Source: Paenibacillus_G filicis (GTDB lineage: Bacteria; Bacillota; Bacilli; Paenibacillales; NBRC-103111). Taken from it: a DNA stretch of 64,000 nt. The position numbers and the translations under genes were made by a program. Where the stretch lies: the NCBI RefSeq assembly GCF_038070315.1, contig NZ_JBBPCC010000010.1, positions 202,739 to 266,738 of the forward strand. The letters are read 5' to 3'. This document shows positions 1-8,190 of the stretch, one piece after another. The notes below the pieces were generated by a model. The model ran no database searches and had not been told where the DNA came from. It was given only the letters and a program-made list of their open reading frames with translations. Each line of letters opens with the position of its first letter. Position 1 is the first letter of the stretch.

Positions 1-1
1 G

Positions 2-478
2 TTCCGTTCGCTCGGCTTGAACAATTGGGCGCATGCCTGGCTGGCCGAGGACAAGTTCGCCCTGCTGTCGATTCTTGTAACCAACGGCTGGCATTGGGTC
101 GGATTTTACGTGGTGCTCGTCCTGGCTGCGATCTACGGCATCTCCAAGGAAATCTATGAAGCCGCCGAGATCGACGGCACAACCCGGATGCAACGGGCGT
201 GGTACATAACGGTACCACTGATCCGTCCGATCGTATCGGTCATTCTGCTTCTGTCCATCGCAGGTTCCTTGAAGACGCTCGATGTCGTCATGGTTATGAC
301 CAACGGCGGCCCGGCAGGTCTCACCGAGGTAATGGCCACCTATATGTACAAGGTCGGCTTTCAGTTCTCAGAGGCTGGGTATGCGAACGCACTCGGGATG
401 CTGATCTTCGTATTCACTTTGCTGCTTACACTGATCAGCAACCTGCTTACAAAAAAATTGGAGGATGTGGAGAGCTGA
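2..478 (+). CDS. Sugar ABC transporter permease, MalF/LplB type (5' partial)
   Basis: The frame is open to the left edge, so only the last 158 residues are present. It encodes a membrane subunit of a carbohydrate ABC importer (binding-protein-dependent transport family). The EAA loop that contacts the ATPase is visible as EAAEIDGTTRMQRAWYITVP at about residues 55-74, followed by hydrophobic segments up to the basic C-terminus. The stop overlaps the start of the next permease (TGATG), which indicates translational coupling. The solute-binding protein is expected upstream or elsewhere. The linked YesM/YesN pair suggests a complex-polysaccharide breakdown product as substrate, but the sequence does not identify it. 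Confidence 0.9.
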   Translation, partial: FRSLGLNNWAHAWLAEDKFALLSILVTNGWHWVGFYVVLVLAAIYGISKEIYEAAEIDGTTRMQRAWYITVPLIRPIVSVILLLSIAGSLKTLDVVMVMTNGGPAGLTEVMATYMYKVGFQFSEAGYANALGMLIFVFTLLLTLISNLLTKKLEDVES

Positions 479-1329
479 TGTCGAATAAAAGAGGAGCGGT
501 ACCTGTTCTGATTCACGGCGTCTTGATCATCTACGTGCTCCTGACGTTGTACCCGCTGTTTTGGGCGCTGCAAAACTCGTTCAAGCGGCATGTGGACATT
601 ATCTCGTCCCCCTTTGCCCTGATCAAAAATTTTACATTAGTCAATTACGTAGATGCCTGGTACAGTTCCAAGGTAAGCGTCTATTTTGTCAACAGCTTGC
701 TGGTCAGCGCGGTATCCAGCACGGTGACCGTCGTCCTGGCCGCCATGACCGCCTATGCGCTGACACGCATGCCGTTCGGCCGTATGAACAAGGTCGTCAC
801 TTCGATCCTGCTGCTCGCGATTATGATTCCCGGCGCGACGCTGCTCGTGCCGCTGTATACCTTTATCCGCAACTTCCAGCAGTACTTCGGGTTTCCGATC
901 TATGATACGTATCTGTCGCTGATTCTGCCGTACATCACCTTCGGACTATCGATGTCGGTCATCGTAATCCGGGCCTTCATGGCCGCACTTCCCCGAGAGC
1001 TGGAGGAGGCGGGCGTCATGGACGGGCTGAAGGTGTACGGCGTGTTCTTCCGGGTCGTGCTCCCGCTGTGTATGCCTGCGCTGGTCACGGTATTCATCAT
1101 TAGCTACCTGGGCAACTGGAATGAGTTCATCATGGCGAACCTGCTGATCTCCAAGGAGCAGCTGCGCACGCTGGCCGTCGGAACGGCCGCCTTCAAGGAT
1201 ATGCTGAACACCAACTACGGAGGCTTGTACGCCGCCGCGATGTACAGCGTCATTCCGGTCATTATCCTGTATATGTTCCTTCAAGATCAGATCATCGAGG
1301 GGCTGACCTCCGGCAGTGTGAAGGGGTAG
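478..1329 (+). CDS. Sugar ABC transporter permease, MalG/AraQ type
   Basis: This 283-residue inner-membrane permease is the second half of the permease heterodimer. The ATG lies inside the TGATG overlap with the preceding gene; longer in-frame upstream starts would run through the upstream gene and are unlikely. A first membrane segment lies at about residues 12-32, and the EAA loop reads ELEEAGVMDGLKVYGVFFRV, then VLPLCMPAL. The C-terminus SGSVKG is typical of this family. It is followed after 26 bases by a sensor kinase gene. An ATPase is not encoded here; such importers often share a common MsmX-like ATPase. Confidence 0.92.
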   Translation: MSNKRGAVPVLIHGVLIIYVLLTLYPLFWALQNSFKRHVDIISSPFALIKNFTLVNYVDAWYSSKVSVYFVNSLLVSAVSSTVTVVLAAMTAYALTRMPFGRMNKVVTSILLLAIMIPGATLLVPLYTFIRNFQQYFGFPIYDTYLSLILPYITFGLSMSVIVIRAFMAALPRELEEAGVMDGLKVYGVFFRVVLPLCMPALVTVFIISYLGNWNEFIMANLLISKEQLRTLAVGTAAFKDMLNTNYGGLYAAAMYSVIPVIILYMFLQDQIIEGLTSGSVKG

Positions 1330-1355
1330 GCCAGACACCAGAGGAGGGGACGAAC

Positions 1356-3176
1356 ATGAATCTGAGCATCCGGTTAAAAGTATTTATCGGCTTCGTGACG
1401 TTCATCATTCTCCCCATTCTCGTGATCGGCTCGATCGGCTCTTATTTATTCCAGCATGTGCTTCAACAAAAATACGCCGAGCAGTCCCGGCTCGTCGTGA
1501 CCTCTATTGCCCGCAATATCGCCGCTGTCTTCAAGGAAGCCACCTACTATTCCGATAATTGGATGCTGTCCCCGCCCGTTCAGGATGTGCTGAACATGCC
1601 GCCGGGGTCCCGGGACTCGTCCAACATCTCCTTCATCCTGAATCAAACGTTTCTGACTTATGCGCCGCTTGACTCTGTGACGATCTATACCATGGAGGGC
1701 GAGGGATTCAGCCGGTCCAAGGTCAATTTCTCACCCGTCCCCTTTAGTCAGCTGAGGGGGCATCCTGTTTTCGCCGATGTACTTGCCGGCAACGGTACAG
1801 CCCGCTGGGTTGCTCCTTACGAGGCTCCCGAGCTGACCGGGGCGAATTCGTATTTCACCCAGATAAGGATGGTGAACGATCTGGTTCGTCTGGAGCAGAT
1901 CGGCTATGTGTACTTGCAGTACCAGTTCCTGGAGCTGGAAAATATATTCGGCTTCTACTCGCGTCAGAGCGGGATTCCTAATCAGTTTCTCCTGGTGGAC
2001 GGGGACGGACTGATCGTGTACGACAGCATGAAGACATACGGAGGAGCTTCGTTGTCTAGGCTGATCCGCGAGCCGATCGACCTGCGGCAGGACGACAGCG
2101 GCCGCAGGGTCGAGTTCGACCGTCATGCGAGTCTGGTGTCCGTGCAGCCGCTGAATATGAGAGACCTCGGGATTACGGACTGGACGCTCGTCTCGGTCGT
2201 ACCCTGGTCTTATCTGACTAGCGATACCTTCACCATCATCCGTTGGGCCGGGCTGATCACGGCGGGCGTGCTGTTGTCGGTCTTCGTGTTCAATATGATG
2301 TTCGTCACGCGGTATACCCGCTTCATCCTGCGCTTCTCCAAGGCAATGAGCAAGGTGGAGCTGGGCGACCTGAGCGTCCGCGTTCACTCCGAGCTGCGAG
2401 ATGAGACGACAACGCTGACCCGGGGCTTCAACAGCCTCGTCGGCAAGGTCGGCGAGCTGATCGACGAGGTCAAGCTGGAGCAAGCCCGCAAGAACAAGGC
2501 CGAGCTGCTGCTGCTTCAGGCACAGATCAAGCCGCATTTCCTGTTCAATACGCTGGAGTCGATCAATGCGCTGGCGATGCAGAATAAGGGTGACAAGGTG
2601 AGCCAGCTCGTATACCGGCTCGGTTCGATCCTGCGTATCGGCTTCCAGGAGGGCGAGGAGATCACGCTGGGCATGGAGATCGGTTACCTGCAGAATTACA
2701 TCGAAATCCAGAAGATCCGCTTTGGCCAGCGCTTCGAATATGCCATCGACATGCCCAAGGAGCTGGAGCGGATTCCCATTCTGAAGTTCACGCTCCAGCC
2801 GCTGGTGGAGAACAGCATCCAGCACGGCTTCGATGCGATCGACCATACGGGGATGATCCAGATCCGTGTCGAGGAGCGCGAGCGGGATGTGGCACTGTGG
2901 GTCATCGACAACGGCTCCGGTATTCCGCCTGAGGTGCTGCAGCGGCTCAGCTACCGCAAGTCGGAGCCGATACCGGGGCAAAGAACCCCGTCACCCGAGG
3001 AGGCGGCCCGGGTTGGCTTGGGTATTCAAAATGTCGCGGACCGGCTGCGCATTCATTACGGGACGCGCTACGGGATGTGGGTCTGCAGCGAACCGGGCCG
3101 GGGCACCGTCATTCAATGTATCATCCCAAAACTGACAACAGGTGATGCCTATGTTACTGAGAGCATTGATTGTTGA
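1356..3176 (+). CDS. YesM-type sensor histidine kinase
   Basis: A 606-residue membrane sensor kinase with the GAGGAGGGG ribosome site just upstream. Residues about 10-32 and 290-315 are membrane segments enclosing a roughly 250-residue extracellular sensor domain. A HAMP-like linker follows, then the His_kinase (PF06580-type) box with QIKPHFLFNTLESINAL, in which His is the predicted phosphorylation site, and an HATPase domain with the N box (LVENSIQHGF) and G boxes (DNGSGIPP, GLGIQNVADRL). It overlaps the response-regulator gene by about 26 bases. In relatives these pairs control the adjacent sugar importer, so the likely signal is extracellular sugar or the loaded binding protein. Confidence 0.93.
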   Translation: MNLSIRLKVFIGFVTFIILPILVIGSIGSYLFQHVLQQKYAEQSRLVVTSIARNIAAVFKEATYYSDNWMLSPPVQDVLNMPPGSRDSSNISFILNQTFLTYAPLDSVTIYTMEGEGFSRSKVNFSPVPFSQLRGHPVFADVLAGNGTARWVAPYEAPELTGANSYFTQIRMVNDLVRLEQIGYVYLQYQFLELENIFGFYSRQSGIPNQFLLVDGDGLIVYDSMKTYGGASLSRLIREPIDLRQDDSGRRVEFDRHASLVSVQPLNMRDLGITDWTLVSVVPWSYLTSDTFTIIRWAGLITAGVLLSVFVFNMMFVTRYTRFILRFSKAMSKVELGDLSVRVHSELRDETTTLTRGFNSLVGKVGELIDEVKLEQARKNKAELLLLQAQIKPHFLFNTLESINALAMQNKGDKVSQLVYRLGSILRIGFQEGEEITLGMEIGYLQNYIEIQKIRFGQRFEYAIDMPKELERIPILKFTLQPLVENSIQHGFDAIDHTGMIQIRVEERERDVALWVIDNGSGIPPEVLQRLSYRKSEPIPGQRTPSPEEAARVGLGIQNVADRLRIHYGTRYGMWVCSEPGRGTVIQCIIPKLTTGDAYVTESIDC

Positions 3177-4767
3177 TGATGAGCCGCTGATCGTCGAAAA
3201 TCTGCAGAATGTTATCCCTTGGAGCGCGTATCAGATCACGGTGGTCGGCACCGCGGATAACGGAGCGGCAGCGCTTGAGCTGACCCAGCAGCTGCAGCCG
3301 GACCTGATCCTCTGCGACATCCGAATGCCGCGGATGGATGGTCTGACCTTCCTCGAGCAGCTTCACTGTCTCGGGATGGACTGCAGCGTCATCATGCTGA
3401 CGGGCTTTCAAGAATTCGACTACGCCCGTCGTGCCGTCAAGTTCGGGGCGAAGGATTTCGTGCTGAAGCCGATCAACTACGAGGAGCTGAAGAGCGTCGT
3501 TACCCGGGTCGCGGAACAGATCCGGGAGAGGAAGCAGGAGCATCGGCAGCAGGAGGAGAAGTGGAAGCACTACTCCCATGTCGTCTACGAGAAGCTGATG
3601 AACGACGTCCTGATGGATTACACGAAGGTCTTCATGCAGCCGCTGCTGCCGGGGGACGAAGCGGCGGACGACCAGCCGGCCTATGTGCTGCTGCTTGCCG
3701 ATCTGGACCGGTACGCCTATCTGTCACGAAGTTGGAGCGAGAACGAACGCAAGCTGTACAACTTTGCCGTCCGCAATGTGCTGCAGGTCGCGCTGCTGAC
3801 CTTTGGCCTTGAATACAACGTGCTGCAGACCCGCGAGGGCGAGTGGTGCGTGCTCATCCGTATGACTGGTGACACCGTTCTGAGGGAGGGCAGTGCGGCT
3901 GAGTGGGCGCAGGAGCTGATCGGGGCCGTCGCACAAAATGTAAAGGTGACGGTCAGCCTGGCGGTATGTCCCGAGCTCGTGCCCGTCTCCAGTCTGGCCG
4001 GCACATACAAGAAGCTGCAGCGGGAGCTGCACTTCAAGAGCGGGAGTGAGCAGGTGCTCGTGCTGGACGGAGAGGTGCGGGCAGACCACTTCAACCCGTC
4101 CGTCTGGGCGCTGGCGGAGGAACTGGTCACCGGGGTGAAGCTCTATGACCGTTCCCGTCTGGAGCGTGCCTACGAGCTGCTGGCCCGCGAGCTGCGCGCG
4201 ATCTCCGAGCATTCGCTGACAAAGGCGAACCAGATTCTCCACTTCCTGATCCTGCATATCCTGCGCGAGCTCAAGGAGATTCAGCGGGTGACGGAGGCGG
4301 AGGAGGACAAGGTGTGGTCCGGCCTTGATCATTGTCTCAGCGCCAAGGATCTAATGGATACGCTGGAGCATCTGATCGAGCAAGGACTGGCGGATTCCGG
4401 CAGCCGCCGGTCGGGCAAGGAAGTGATCTCGATGGCGGAGGCTTATATCCGCAAGCATCTGGGCGGTGAGCTCGGGATCGAGGAGGTGGCCGACCATCTG
4501 GGGCTGAGCAGCAGCCACTTCAGCGTCCTCTTCAAGCAGCATGCGGGAGTAACCTTCCTGGAACATGTCACCCGGCTGCGTATCGACTGGGCCAAGTCGC
4601 TGCTCGCCGGGAGCGAGCACAGCATCACTCGCGTCAGCAATATGGTCGGCTATATGGACCGCCGTTACTTCAATAAAGTGTTTACCCGCCTCGAGAGCAT
4701 GTCGCCCGCCGAATATCGGGAGAAGGTTTCCGGCCTGCTCGCTCATCGCGCGGCCGGACAATCGTAA
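3151..4767 (+). CDS. YesN-type response regulator with AraC DNA-binding domain
   Basis: A receiver domain occupies roughly residues 1-120: LIVDDEP supplies the acidic pocket, CDIRMPRMDG carries the phospho-acceptor Asp, and VLKP the conserved Lys. A middle region of about 300 residues without clear motifs follows, then a C-terminal AraC/XylS double helix-turn-helix (about residues 430-530; IEEVADHLGLSSSHFSVLFKQ and a second helix around VGYMDRRYFNKVF). I chose the ATG at 3151 because AGGTGA sits five bases upstream and MLLRALIVDDEP matches family N-termini; GTG at 3142 and ATG at 3145 are alternatives. It is translationally coupled to the upstream kinase. Confidence 0.92.
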   Translation: MLLRALIVDDEPLIVENLQNVIPWSAYQITVVGTADNGAAALELTQQLQPDLILCDIRMPRMDGLTFLEQLHCLGMDCSVIMLTGFQEFDYARRAVKFGAKDFVLKPINYEELKSVVTRVAEQIRERKQEHRQQEEKWKHYSHVVYEKLMNDVLMDYTKVFMQPLLPGDEAADDQPAYVLLLADLDRYAYLSRSWSENERKLYNFAVRNVLQVALLTFGLEYNVLQTREGEWCVLIRMTGDTVLREGSAAEWAQELIGAVAQNVKVTVSLAVCPELVPVSSLAGTYKKLQRELHFKSGSEQVLVLDGEVRADHFNPSVWALAEELVTGVKLYDRSRLERAYELLARELRAISEHSLTKANQILHFLILHILRELKEIQRVTEAEEDKVWSGLDHCLSAKDLMDTLEHLIEQGLADSGSRRSGKEVISMAEAYIRKHLGGELGIEEVADHLGLSSSHFSVLFKQHAGVTFLEHVTRLRIDWAKSLLAGSEHSITRVSNMVGYMDRRYFNKVFTRLESMSPAEYREKVSGLLAHRAAGQS

Positions 4768-4770
4768 AGA

Positions 4771-4821
4771 AACGGCCGGGACCCGCTCTCTTTCAAAAGA
4801 GCGTCAGTCCCGGCCGTTTTT
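4771..4821. terminator. Bidirectional intrinsic terminator
   Basis: A perfect 12-bp stem (AACGGCCGGGAC with GTCCCGGCCGTT) encloses a smaller hairpin (CGCTCT/AGAGCG) and runs into TTTTT. It lies between the converging response-regulator and M23 peptidase genes. The opposite strand also has a T-rich tail, so it can serve both. Confidence 0.9.
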
Positions 4822-4870
4822 CGCCTGCCGGCGGATGGTGAATTTGTCTTGCCGTCCAATCGGCCGATCG

Positions 4871-5932
4871 TTACTTACGCCGCCGCATACCTTCCTCGCG
4901 CTCCCACTTGCGCAGATGCGGGTACGGATCGAAGGACCAATCCGTCAGCCCATTGTCGCGGTACAGCCCGTAGTGCAGATGCGGTGGGAACTTGCCGCTG
5001 GTGCCGGGCTTGCCGTAGCCAGAGCTGCCTACCCAGCCGATCACTTGACCGGGCTTCACGACTGTGCCCTGGGCGACCTCCTTCTTGTTGAAGCCGGACA
5101 GGTGGGCGTAGTAGTGGTACACGTTGTTCAGATCGCGTATCCCGATGCGCCAGCCCCCATAAGGATTCCAACCCATGACTTCGACAATCCCGTAGGTAGC
5201 GCTGCGGACGGGCACGCCGTGGCCGGCGAAAATATCGGTGCCTTCGTGAATCCGGTATCCGCCCCAACCACGACTGGCGCCCCAGGTGCTGCGATAGGAG
5301 TAATCGGAACGGAGCGGGAGTACGAAGCAATGCTCGTGCAGATCCAGCGTATCGGAGGCTGCGTAGATCTGAGCAAATTGCTGGATTCGATCCACGCTGC
5401 GCGTGTTCTGATAATAGTCCCAAAGGGCAATCCTCAGATCCTCCTGAGCACTTCCGCGCTGTTGCAGGTAATGGGCCATAGTGTACAGCCGGTCCACATC
5501 GTTCGCGCGGTCGGCCAGCCCGTCACCTGATCCGTCCTGTCCCAGTCCGCCGAAGAAAGCGATGCTGGTTAAGCTACGGTCCTCGTGATCGGGATTCATA
5601 ATGCCGCCCCATTGCAGATCCGTGAAGAAAATGGCGACCAGACCGTCGGGGGCCGGTCTTTTCTTGGCCAGATTGATTGTACGCTCATACTGATCGATGG
5701 CGGCCAGTATGTACCAGGGAAGGCCGGTGAGCGCGCTGACCTTGTCGAACAGATCCTTCCGTTCGGCGAATACCGCCTTTATGTTCGCAGGCGGCTTCGG
5801 CTTGACTGGAGCTTGGCCGCCTGAAGGCGCTGCTGCCGCGCTGGCACCGGACGGGGCCGCTCCGGCCAGCATGCCGGTCAGCAGTGCGCCGCAAAGCCAG
5901 GTGGCGATAGGTTTTGTAAGGGGGAATACCAT
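4871..5932 (-). CDS. Secreted M23-family metallopeptidase
   Basis: A 353-residue exported protein with an N-terminal signal peptide (hydrophobic segment at about residues 10-32, ending near GASA). A roughly 150-residue helical region follows (VSALTGLPWYILAAIDQYER, QWGG), then a LytM/M23 domain from about residue 235. The zinc ligands are visible in HEGTD (HxxxD) and HLHYG (HxH). The enzyme is predicted to cleave peptide cross-links of peptidoglycan; which bond is not visible. GGAGGAGG lies before the ATG. It is transcribed alone, divergent from the LarC C-terminal-domain gene. A role in sporulation or wall turnover is possible but unproven. Confidence 0.88.
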   Translation of the reverse strand: MVFPLTKPIATWLCGALLTGMLAGAAPSGASAAAAPSGGQAPVKPKPPANIKAVFAERKDLFDKVSALTGLPWYILAAIDQYERTINLAKKRPAPDGLVAIFFTDLQWGGIMNPDHEDRSLTSIAFFGGLGQDGSGDGLADRANDVDRLYTMAHYLQQRGSAQEDLRIALWDYYQNTRSVDRIQQFAQIYAASDTLDLHEHCFVLPLRSDYSYRSTWGASRGWGGYRIHEGTDIFAGHGVPVRSATYGIVEVMGWNPYGGWRIGIRDLNNVYHYYAHLSGFNKKEVAQGTVVKPGQVIGWVGSSGYGKPGTSGKFPPHLHYGLYRDNGLTDWSFDPYPHLRKWEREEGMRRRK

Positions 5933-6060
5933 GAATAGCCTCCTCCTGCCGCTTGATGCGAGTCTTTCGCATAATTAAGTATGGTTAGCTTGTGCGAACG
6001 AATGGCTTTTTATCCCGGGACAAGTTTGATATGATGCTGGGAAAGGGGAGGAATGTAATC

Positions 6061-6537
6061 ATGGCGTTTGACCACCGCGAAGAACATGTGGATACAGGAA
6101 TGCTGATCATTCAGGCTAATCTCGATGATATGAATCCCGAGCTGACTTCTTATATTACCGACAAGCTGCTGGAGGCGGGAGCTAATGACGTGTACTGGAT
6201 TCCCATCATTATGAAAAAAGGCCGGCCTGGTGTGATGCTGAACGTGCTGGCTGACGAGGGAAAAGCCGGGGAGCTAGAAGAGGTGATCTTCTCAGAAACG
6301 ACAACCTTCGGGCTTCGCTATGTGCGGGCGGATTGTCATCGGCTGGGCAGGGAATTTATTCTGATTGAGACACGCTGGGGAGCGATTCATGTGAAGGCAG
6401 CCTTCCACATCGGAAGAATGGTGCAGTTCGCACCTGAGTTTAAGGAATGCGAGCAGGCGGCGAAGAAGCATCAGGTGCCGCTCAAGCAAGTCTATGACGA
6501 GGTGCGGAGGCTGTTTCTGGAGCGCCGAGGCGAGTGA
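6061..6537 (+). CDS. larC2: Stand-alone LarC C-terminal domain (nickel-pincer cofactor insertion)
   Basis: The 158-residue product matches the C-terminal domain of LarC, the CTP-dependent nickel insertase that completes the nickel-pincer nucleotide of lactate racemase. The hallmark NLDDMNPELTSYI is at about residues 16-28, followed by MKKGRPGVML and TTFGLRY. I chose ATG 6061 because GGGGAGG lies nine bases before it; a GTG at 5992 is less likely. The matching N-terminal half (larC1) and larB are at 14.4-16.5 kb on the opposite strand. In Lactobacillus plantarum the two halves are adjacent and joined by frameshifting; here they must work in trans, or one is defunct. LarE is not in the window. 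Confidence 0.85.
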   Translation: MAFDHREEHVDTGMLIIQANLDDMNPELTSYITDKLLEAGANDVYWIPIIMKKGRPGVMLNVLADEGKAGELEEVIFSETTTFGLRYVRADCHRLGREFILIETRWGAIHVKAAFHIGRMVQFAPEFKECEQAAKKHQVPLKQVYDEVRRLFLERRGE

Positions 6538-6549
6538 GAGTCAGGCTGC

Positions 6550-6578
6550 TTGACAATAGCTATCGTGTGTAATACCAT
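6550..6578 (+). promoter_or_regulatory. Predicted sigma-A promoter of the bpsA-like leader
   Basis: TTGACA (6550-6555) and TACCAT (6573-6578) are separated by 17 bases, just after the larC2 stop. A transcript from here would carry about 400 bases of leader, including a paired domain and two terminators, before the bpsA-like gene at 6988. The -35 is perfect; the -10 is mediocre. Confidence 0.5.
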
Positions 6579-6618
6579 GAAAACATTATAACTGAGGAGT
6601 GAGATTGTGTCGGCGGTA

Positions 6619-6737
6619 GTTCTTAACTAATCAAATTCCATATTTGAAGTTTTCAATAGTCCTAGAGACCAATTGCTGTAAAAAGCATGGTTTGTTTTGA
6701 TACGGACATTTTGAGACCTTCGGAATTAGTTAAGAAC
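6619..6737 (+). ncRNA. Candidate structured RNA (riboswitch-like aptamer domain)
   Basis: A perfect 13-bp inverted repeat, GTTCTTAACTAAT (6619-6631) and ATTAGTTAAGAAC (6725-6737), could form a closing P1 helix. The 93 enclosed bases can fold into further helices: TTGAA/TTCAA (6644-6648/6652-6656) or, alternatively, AAT-GTCC/GGACATT (6655-6662/6704-6710), and a nested GACCA..TGCT/AGCA..TGGTT hairpin (6667-6692). Two intrinsic terminators follow before the bpsA-like gene, which is the layout of transcription-attenuating riboswitches. I do not recognise a known class. The inverted repeat could instead be the ends of a small MITE-like insertion. Confidence 0.4.
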
Positions 6738-6785
6738 AGCGGATCATAATCGAAGCCTTAGTGCTGCCTATTATTATGCACCCCC

Positions 6786-6820
6786 AATCCGTGCTGTGTT
6801 CAGCTCGGATTTTTTTGTTT
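6786..6820 (+). terminator. First leader terminator (possible attenuator)
   Basis: AATCCG-GCTG pairs with CAGC-CGGATT around one mismatch, followed by TTTTTTTGTTTTTT. It lies 48 bases after the candidate P1 helix and about 170 bases before the bpsA-like start, so it could act as a regulated attenuator rather than only ending larC2 transcripts. Confidence 0.75.
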
Positions 6821-6846
6821 TTTCGGTGCTTATTTAGGCAATGTCC

Positions 6847-6892
6847 AAAAAGGGCAGGGATGACGTTTGTTCATTCCTGCCCTTTTTGTATT
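6847..6892 (+). terminator. Second leader terminator (possible attenuator)
   Basis: AAAAAGGGCAGGGATGA pairs with TCATTCCTGCCCTTTTT (17 bp, one G-T wobble, 7-base loop), followed by GTATTTTT. It is the stronger of two terminators in tandem. The A-run on the other side means it could also act on the minus strand. Confidence 0.85.
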
Positions 6893-6914
6893 TTTCAGAA
6901 GGGAAGTGAGATTG

Positions 6915-6991
6915 TGTCGGTGGCAAATGAGATTGTGTATGCAGCTAAAAGTGTGAATATATACCATAAACTAATAGGAGGACTACCTTGA
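6915..6991 (+). CDS. Possible leader peptide overlapping the bpsA-like start
   Basis: A GTG-started frame of 25 codons (ending HKLIGGLP) closes with a TGA that overlaps the TTG start of the next gene (TTGA). AGGGAAG lies about eight to nine bases upstream. An upstream echo, GTG at 6607 followed by seven codons, shares the same first bases. The arrangement would couple translation to the downstream gene. It could equally be chance, as codon bias cannot be judged on 25 codons. Confidence 0.25.
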
Positions 6992-8190
6992 AAACCTATA
7001 TCGAACAAGCAAGTCAGAATATCCGTCTGCAAGAAGGGACGCAGGTCATCGAACAATTACTCCTCGAGTGCTACCTAAAACCGGGGATTTCCACGAAAGA
7101 GCTGGCACGTAAAACGCTGCTGCCGACTCCTGTAGCTGCTGCTATCAAACGGGAACTCATAAAAGCGGGAGCGCTTGTACAGGATCGCGGCGTCCGCTGC
7201 ACGGCCGAAGGATTCGCATGGATCGAGCGGGAATGGGGATACCGCGGGCTCGATCATTTCCTTTATCACGATCTGTTAGATGAAACAAAATGGACCGAGG
7301 GTCTCAAGGATATGTTGGTTATTCTGGAGGAGATTTTTGCGCTGCGGCCGTCCGTAGATGTTCAGATTGATCAATCCAAATGTACGCCGGAAACAAGCCT
7401 GCGCAGGGCTATCCTTTGTTTGAAGCAGCATGCGTTGATTGGAAAGAAAATATTATGCGTCGGCGATGATGACCTGGTGAGCGTGTCCATAGGTCTGCTG
7501 CTACAGCGGTTGTTTTCGGATCGCGGGCATACCGCTACGCAGGTGGATGTTCTGGATATGGACGAACGATTTTTAAATTATATTGAAACGATTGCGAAGG
7601 AGTGGGGACTGCAGATTCAGGGCCACCGGTTGGATCTAAGGGAGCCTCTGCCGGAAAGCCTACATGGGAAATATGATTGTTTTTTTACGGATCCGCCCTA
7701 TACGCTTCAGGGAATGAGTTTATTCGTGTCGCGCGGCTTACAAGCGCTGAAAAGGGAGAAGGGGCTGCCTATTTTCCTGTCCTTTGCCCATAAACCACCG
7801 GCGGTTATGCTTGCCATGCAGCGGGAATTTGTACGCATGGGGCTGACGGTCAGTGCGAATTTCCCACAATTCAACGCCTACGAAGGCGCGGAAATGATTG
7901 CGAACCGAAGCCAGATGTTTATTTTACGGACAACGGATCAGTCGAAGCCTGAATATCCGGAGAAATTTACGGACGCCTTGTATACAGGTGAAGTGAAACA
8001 AACCCTGCGCACCTACCGTTGTAAGCAATGCTCAAGAGATGTGCAAGTCGGCATCCATGGAGAGCTTGCAACCATCGAACAGCTTAAGAATGAAGGGTGT
8101 TCGGGCTGCGGCCATGATACGTTTGAGATGGTTGCCAAAAAACTAGACTTCAAAGAAGGGGATAACCCGAGTGATCATAAGGCAGATTGA
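6988..8190 (+). CDS. BpsA-like branched-polyamine (aminopropyl) synthase family protein
   Basis: The 400-residue protein starts with TTG, 6 bases after AATAGGAGG. An N-terminal winged-helix-like region (about residues 15-80) precedes a Rossmann methyltransferase-like domain with GDDDLVSVSIG (about 155-165), DMDERFL, and the DPPYT motif (about 232-236). These are features of the N4-bis(aminopropyl)spermidine synthase (BpsA, formerly DUF43) family, which transfers aminopropyl groups from decarboxylated S-adenosylmethionine. A C-terminal CKQCSRDV..CSGCG motif suggests a zinc site. The actual substrate in this organism is not established. It overlaps the GNAT gene by 20 bases and sits behind the structured leader. 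Confidence 0.78.
   Translation: MKTYIEQASQNIRLQEGTQVIEQLLLECYLKPGISTKELARKTLLPTPVAAAIKRELIKAGALVQDRGVRCTAEGFAWIEREWGYRGLDHFLYHDLLDETKWTEGLKDMLVILEEIFALRPSVDVQIDQSKCTPETSLRRAILCLKQHALIGKKILCVGDDDLVSVSIGLLLQRLFSDRGHTATQVDVLDMDERFLNYIETIAKEWGLQIQGHRLDLREPLPESLHGKYDCFFTDPPYTLQGMSLFVSRGLQALKREKGLPIFLSFAHKPPAVMLAMQREFVRMGLTVSANFPQFNAYEGAEMIANRSQMFILRTTDQSKPEYPEKFTDALYTGEVKQTLRTYRCKQCSRDVQVGIHGELATIEQLKNEGCSGCGHDTFEMVAKKLDFKEGDNPSDHKAD

Larger units (their letters stand above)
6599..6938 (+). repeat. Three copies of a 12-base direct repeat (RTGAGATTGTGT)
   Basis: GTGAGATTGTGT occurs at 6599-6610 and 6906-6917, and ATGAGATTGTGT at 6927-6938. The first two copies are part of a longer shared stretch, AGTGAGATTGTGTCGG, followed by GG after one changed base. 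The last two are 21 bases apart, two DNA turns, which is consistent with regulator half-sites near the start of the bpsA-like gene. Alternatively they are repeated starts of a short leader peptide. Confidence 0.55.

Noticed and set aside
1731..2981. Long 416-codon frame antisense to the YesM-type kinase
   Set aside because: It lies wholly under a well-supported kinase gene, has no ribosome site or recognisable motifs, and reflects the GC-rich codon use of the sense gene.
4565..5530. 321-codon plus-strand frame spanning the response-regulator end and M23 gene
   Set aside because: It runs through a terminator and antisense to a clear peptidase; no motifs.
6619..6737. MITE or insertion-sequence remnant bounded by the 13-bp inverted repeat
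   Set aside because: No target-site duplication is visible next to the arms and no transposase trace is present, so I prefer a structured RNA, although a MITE cannot be excluded.
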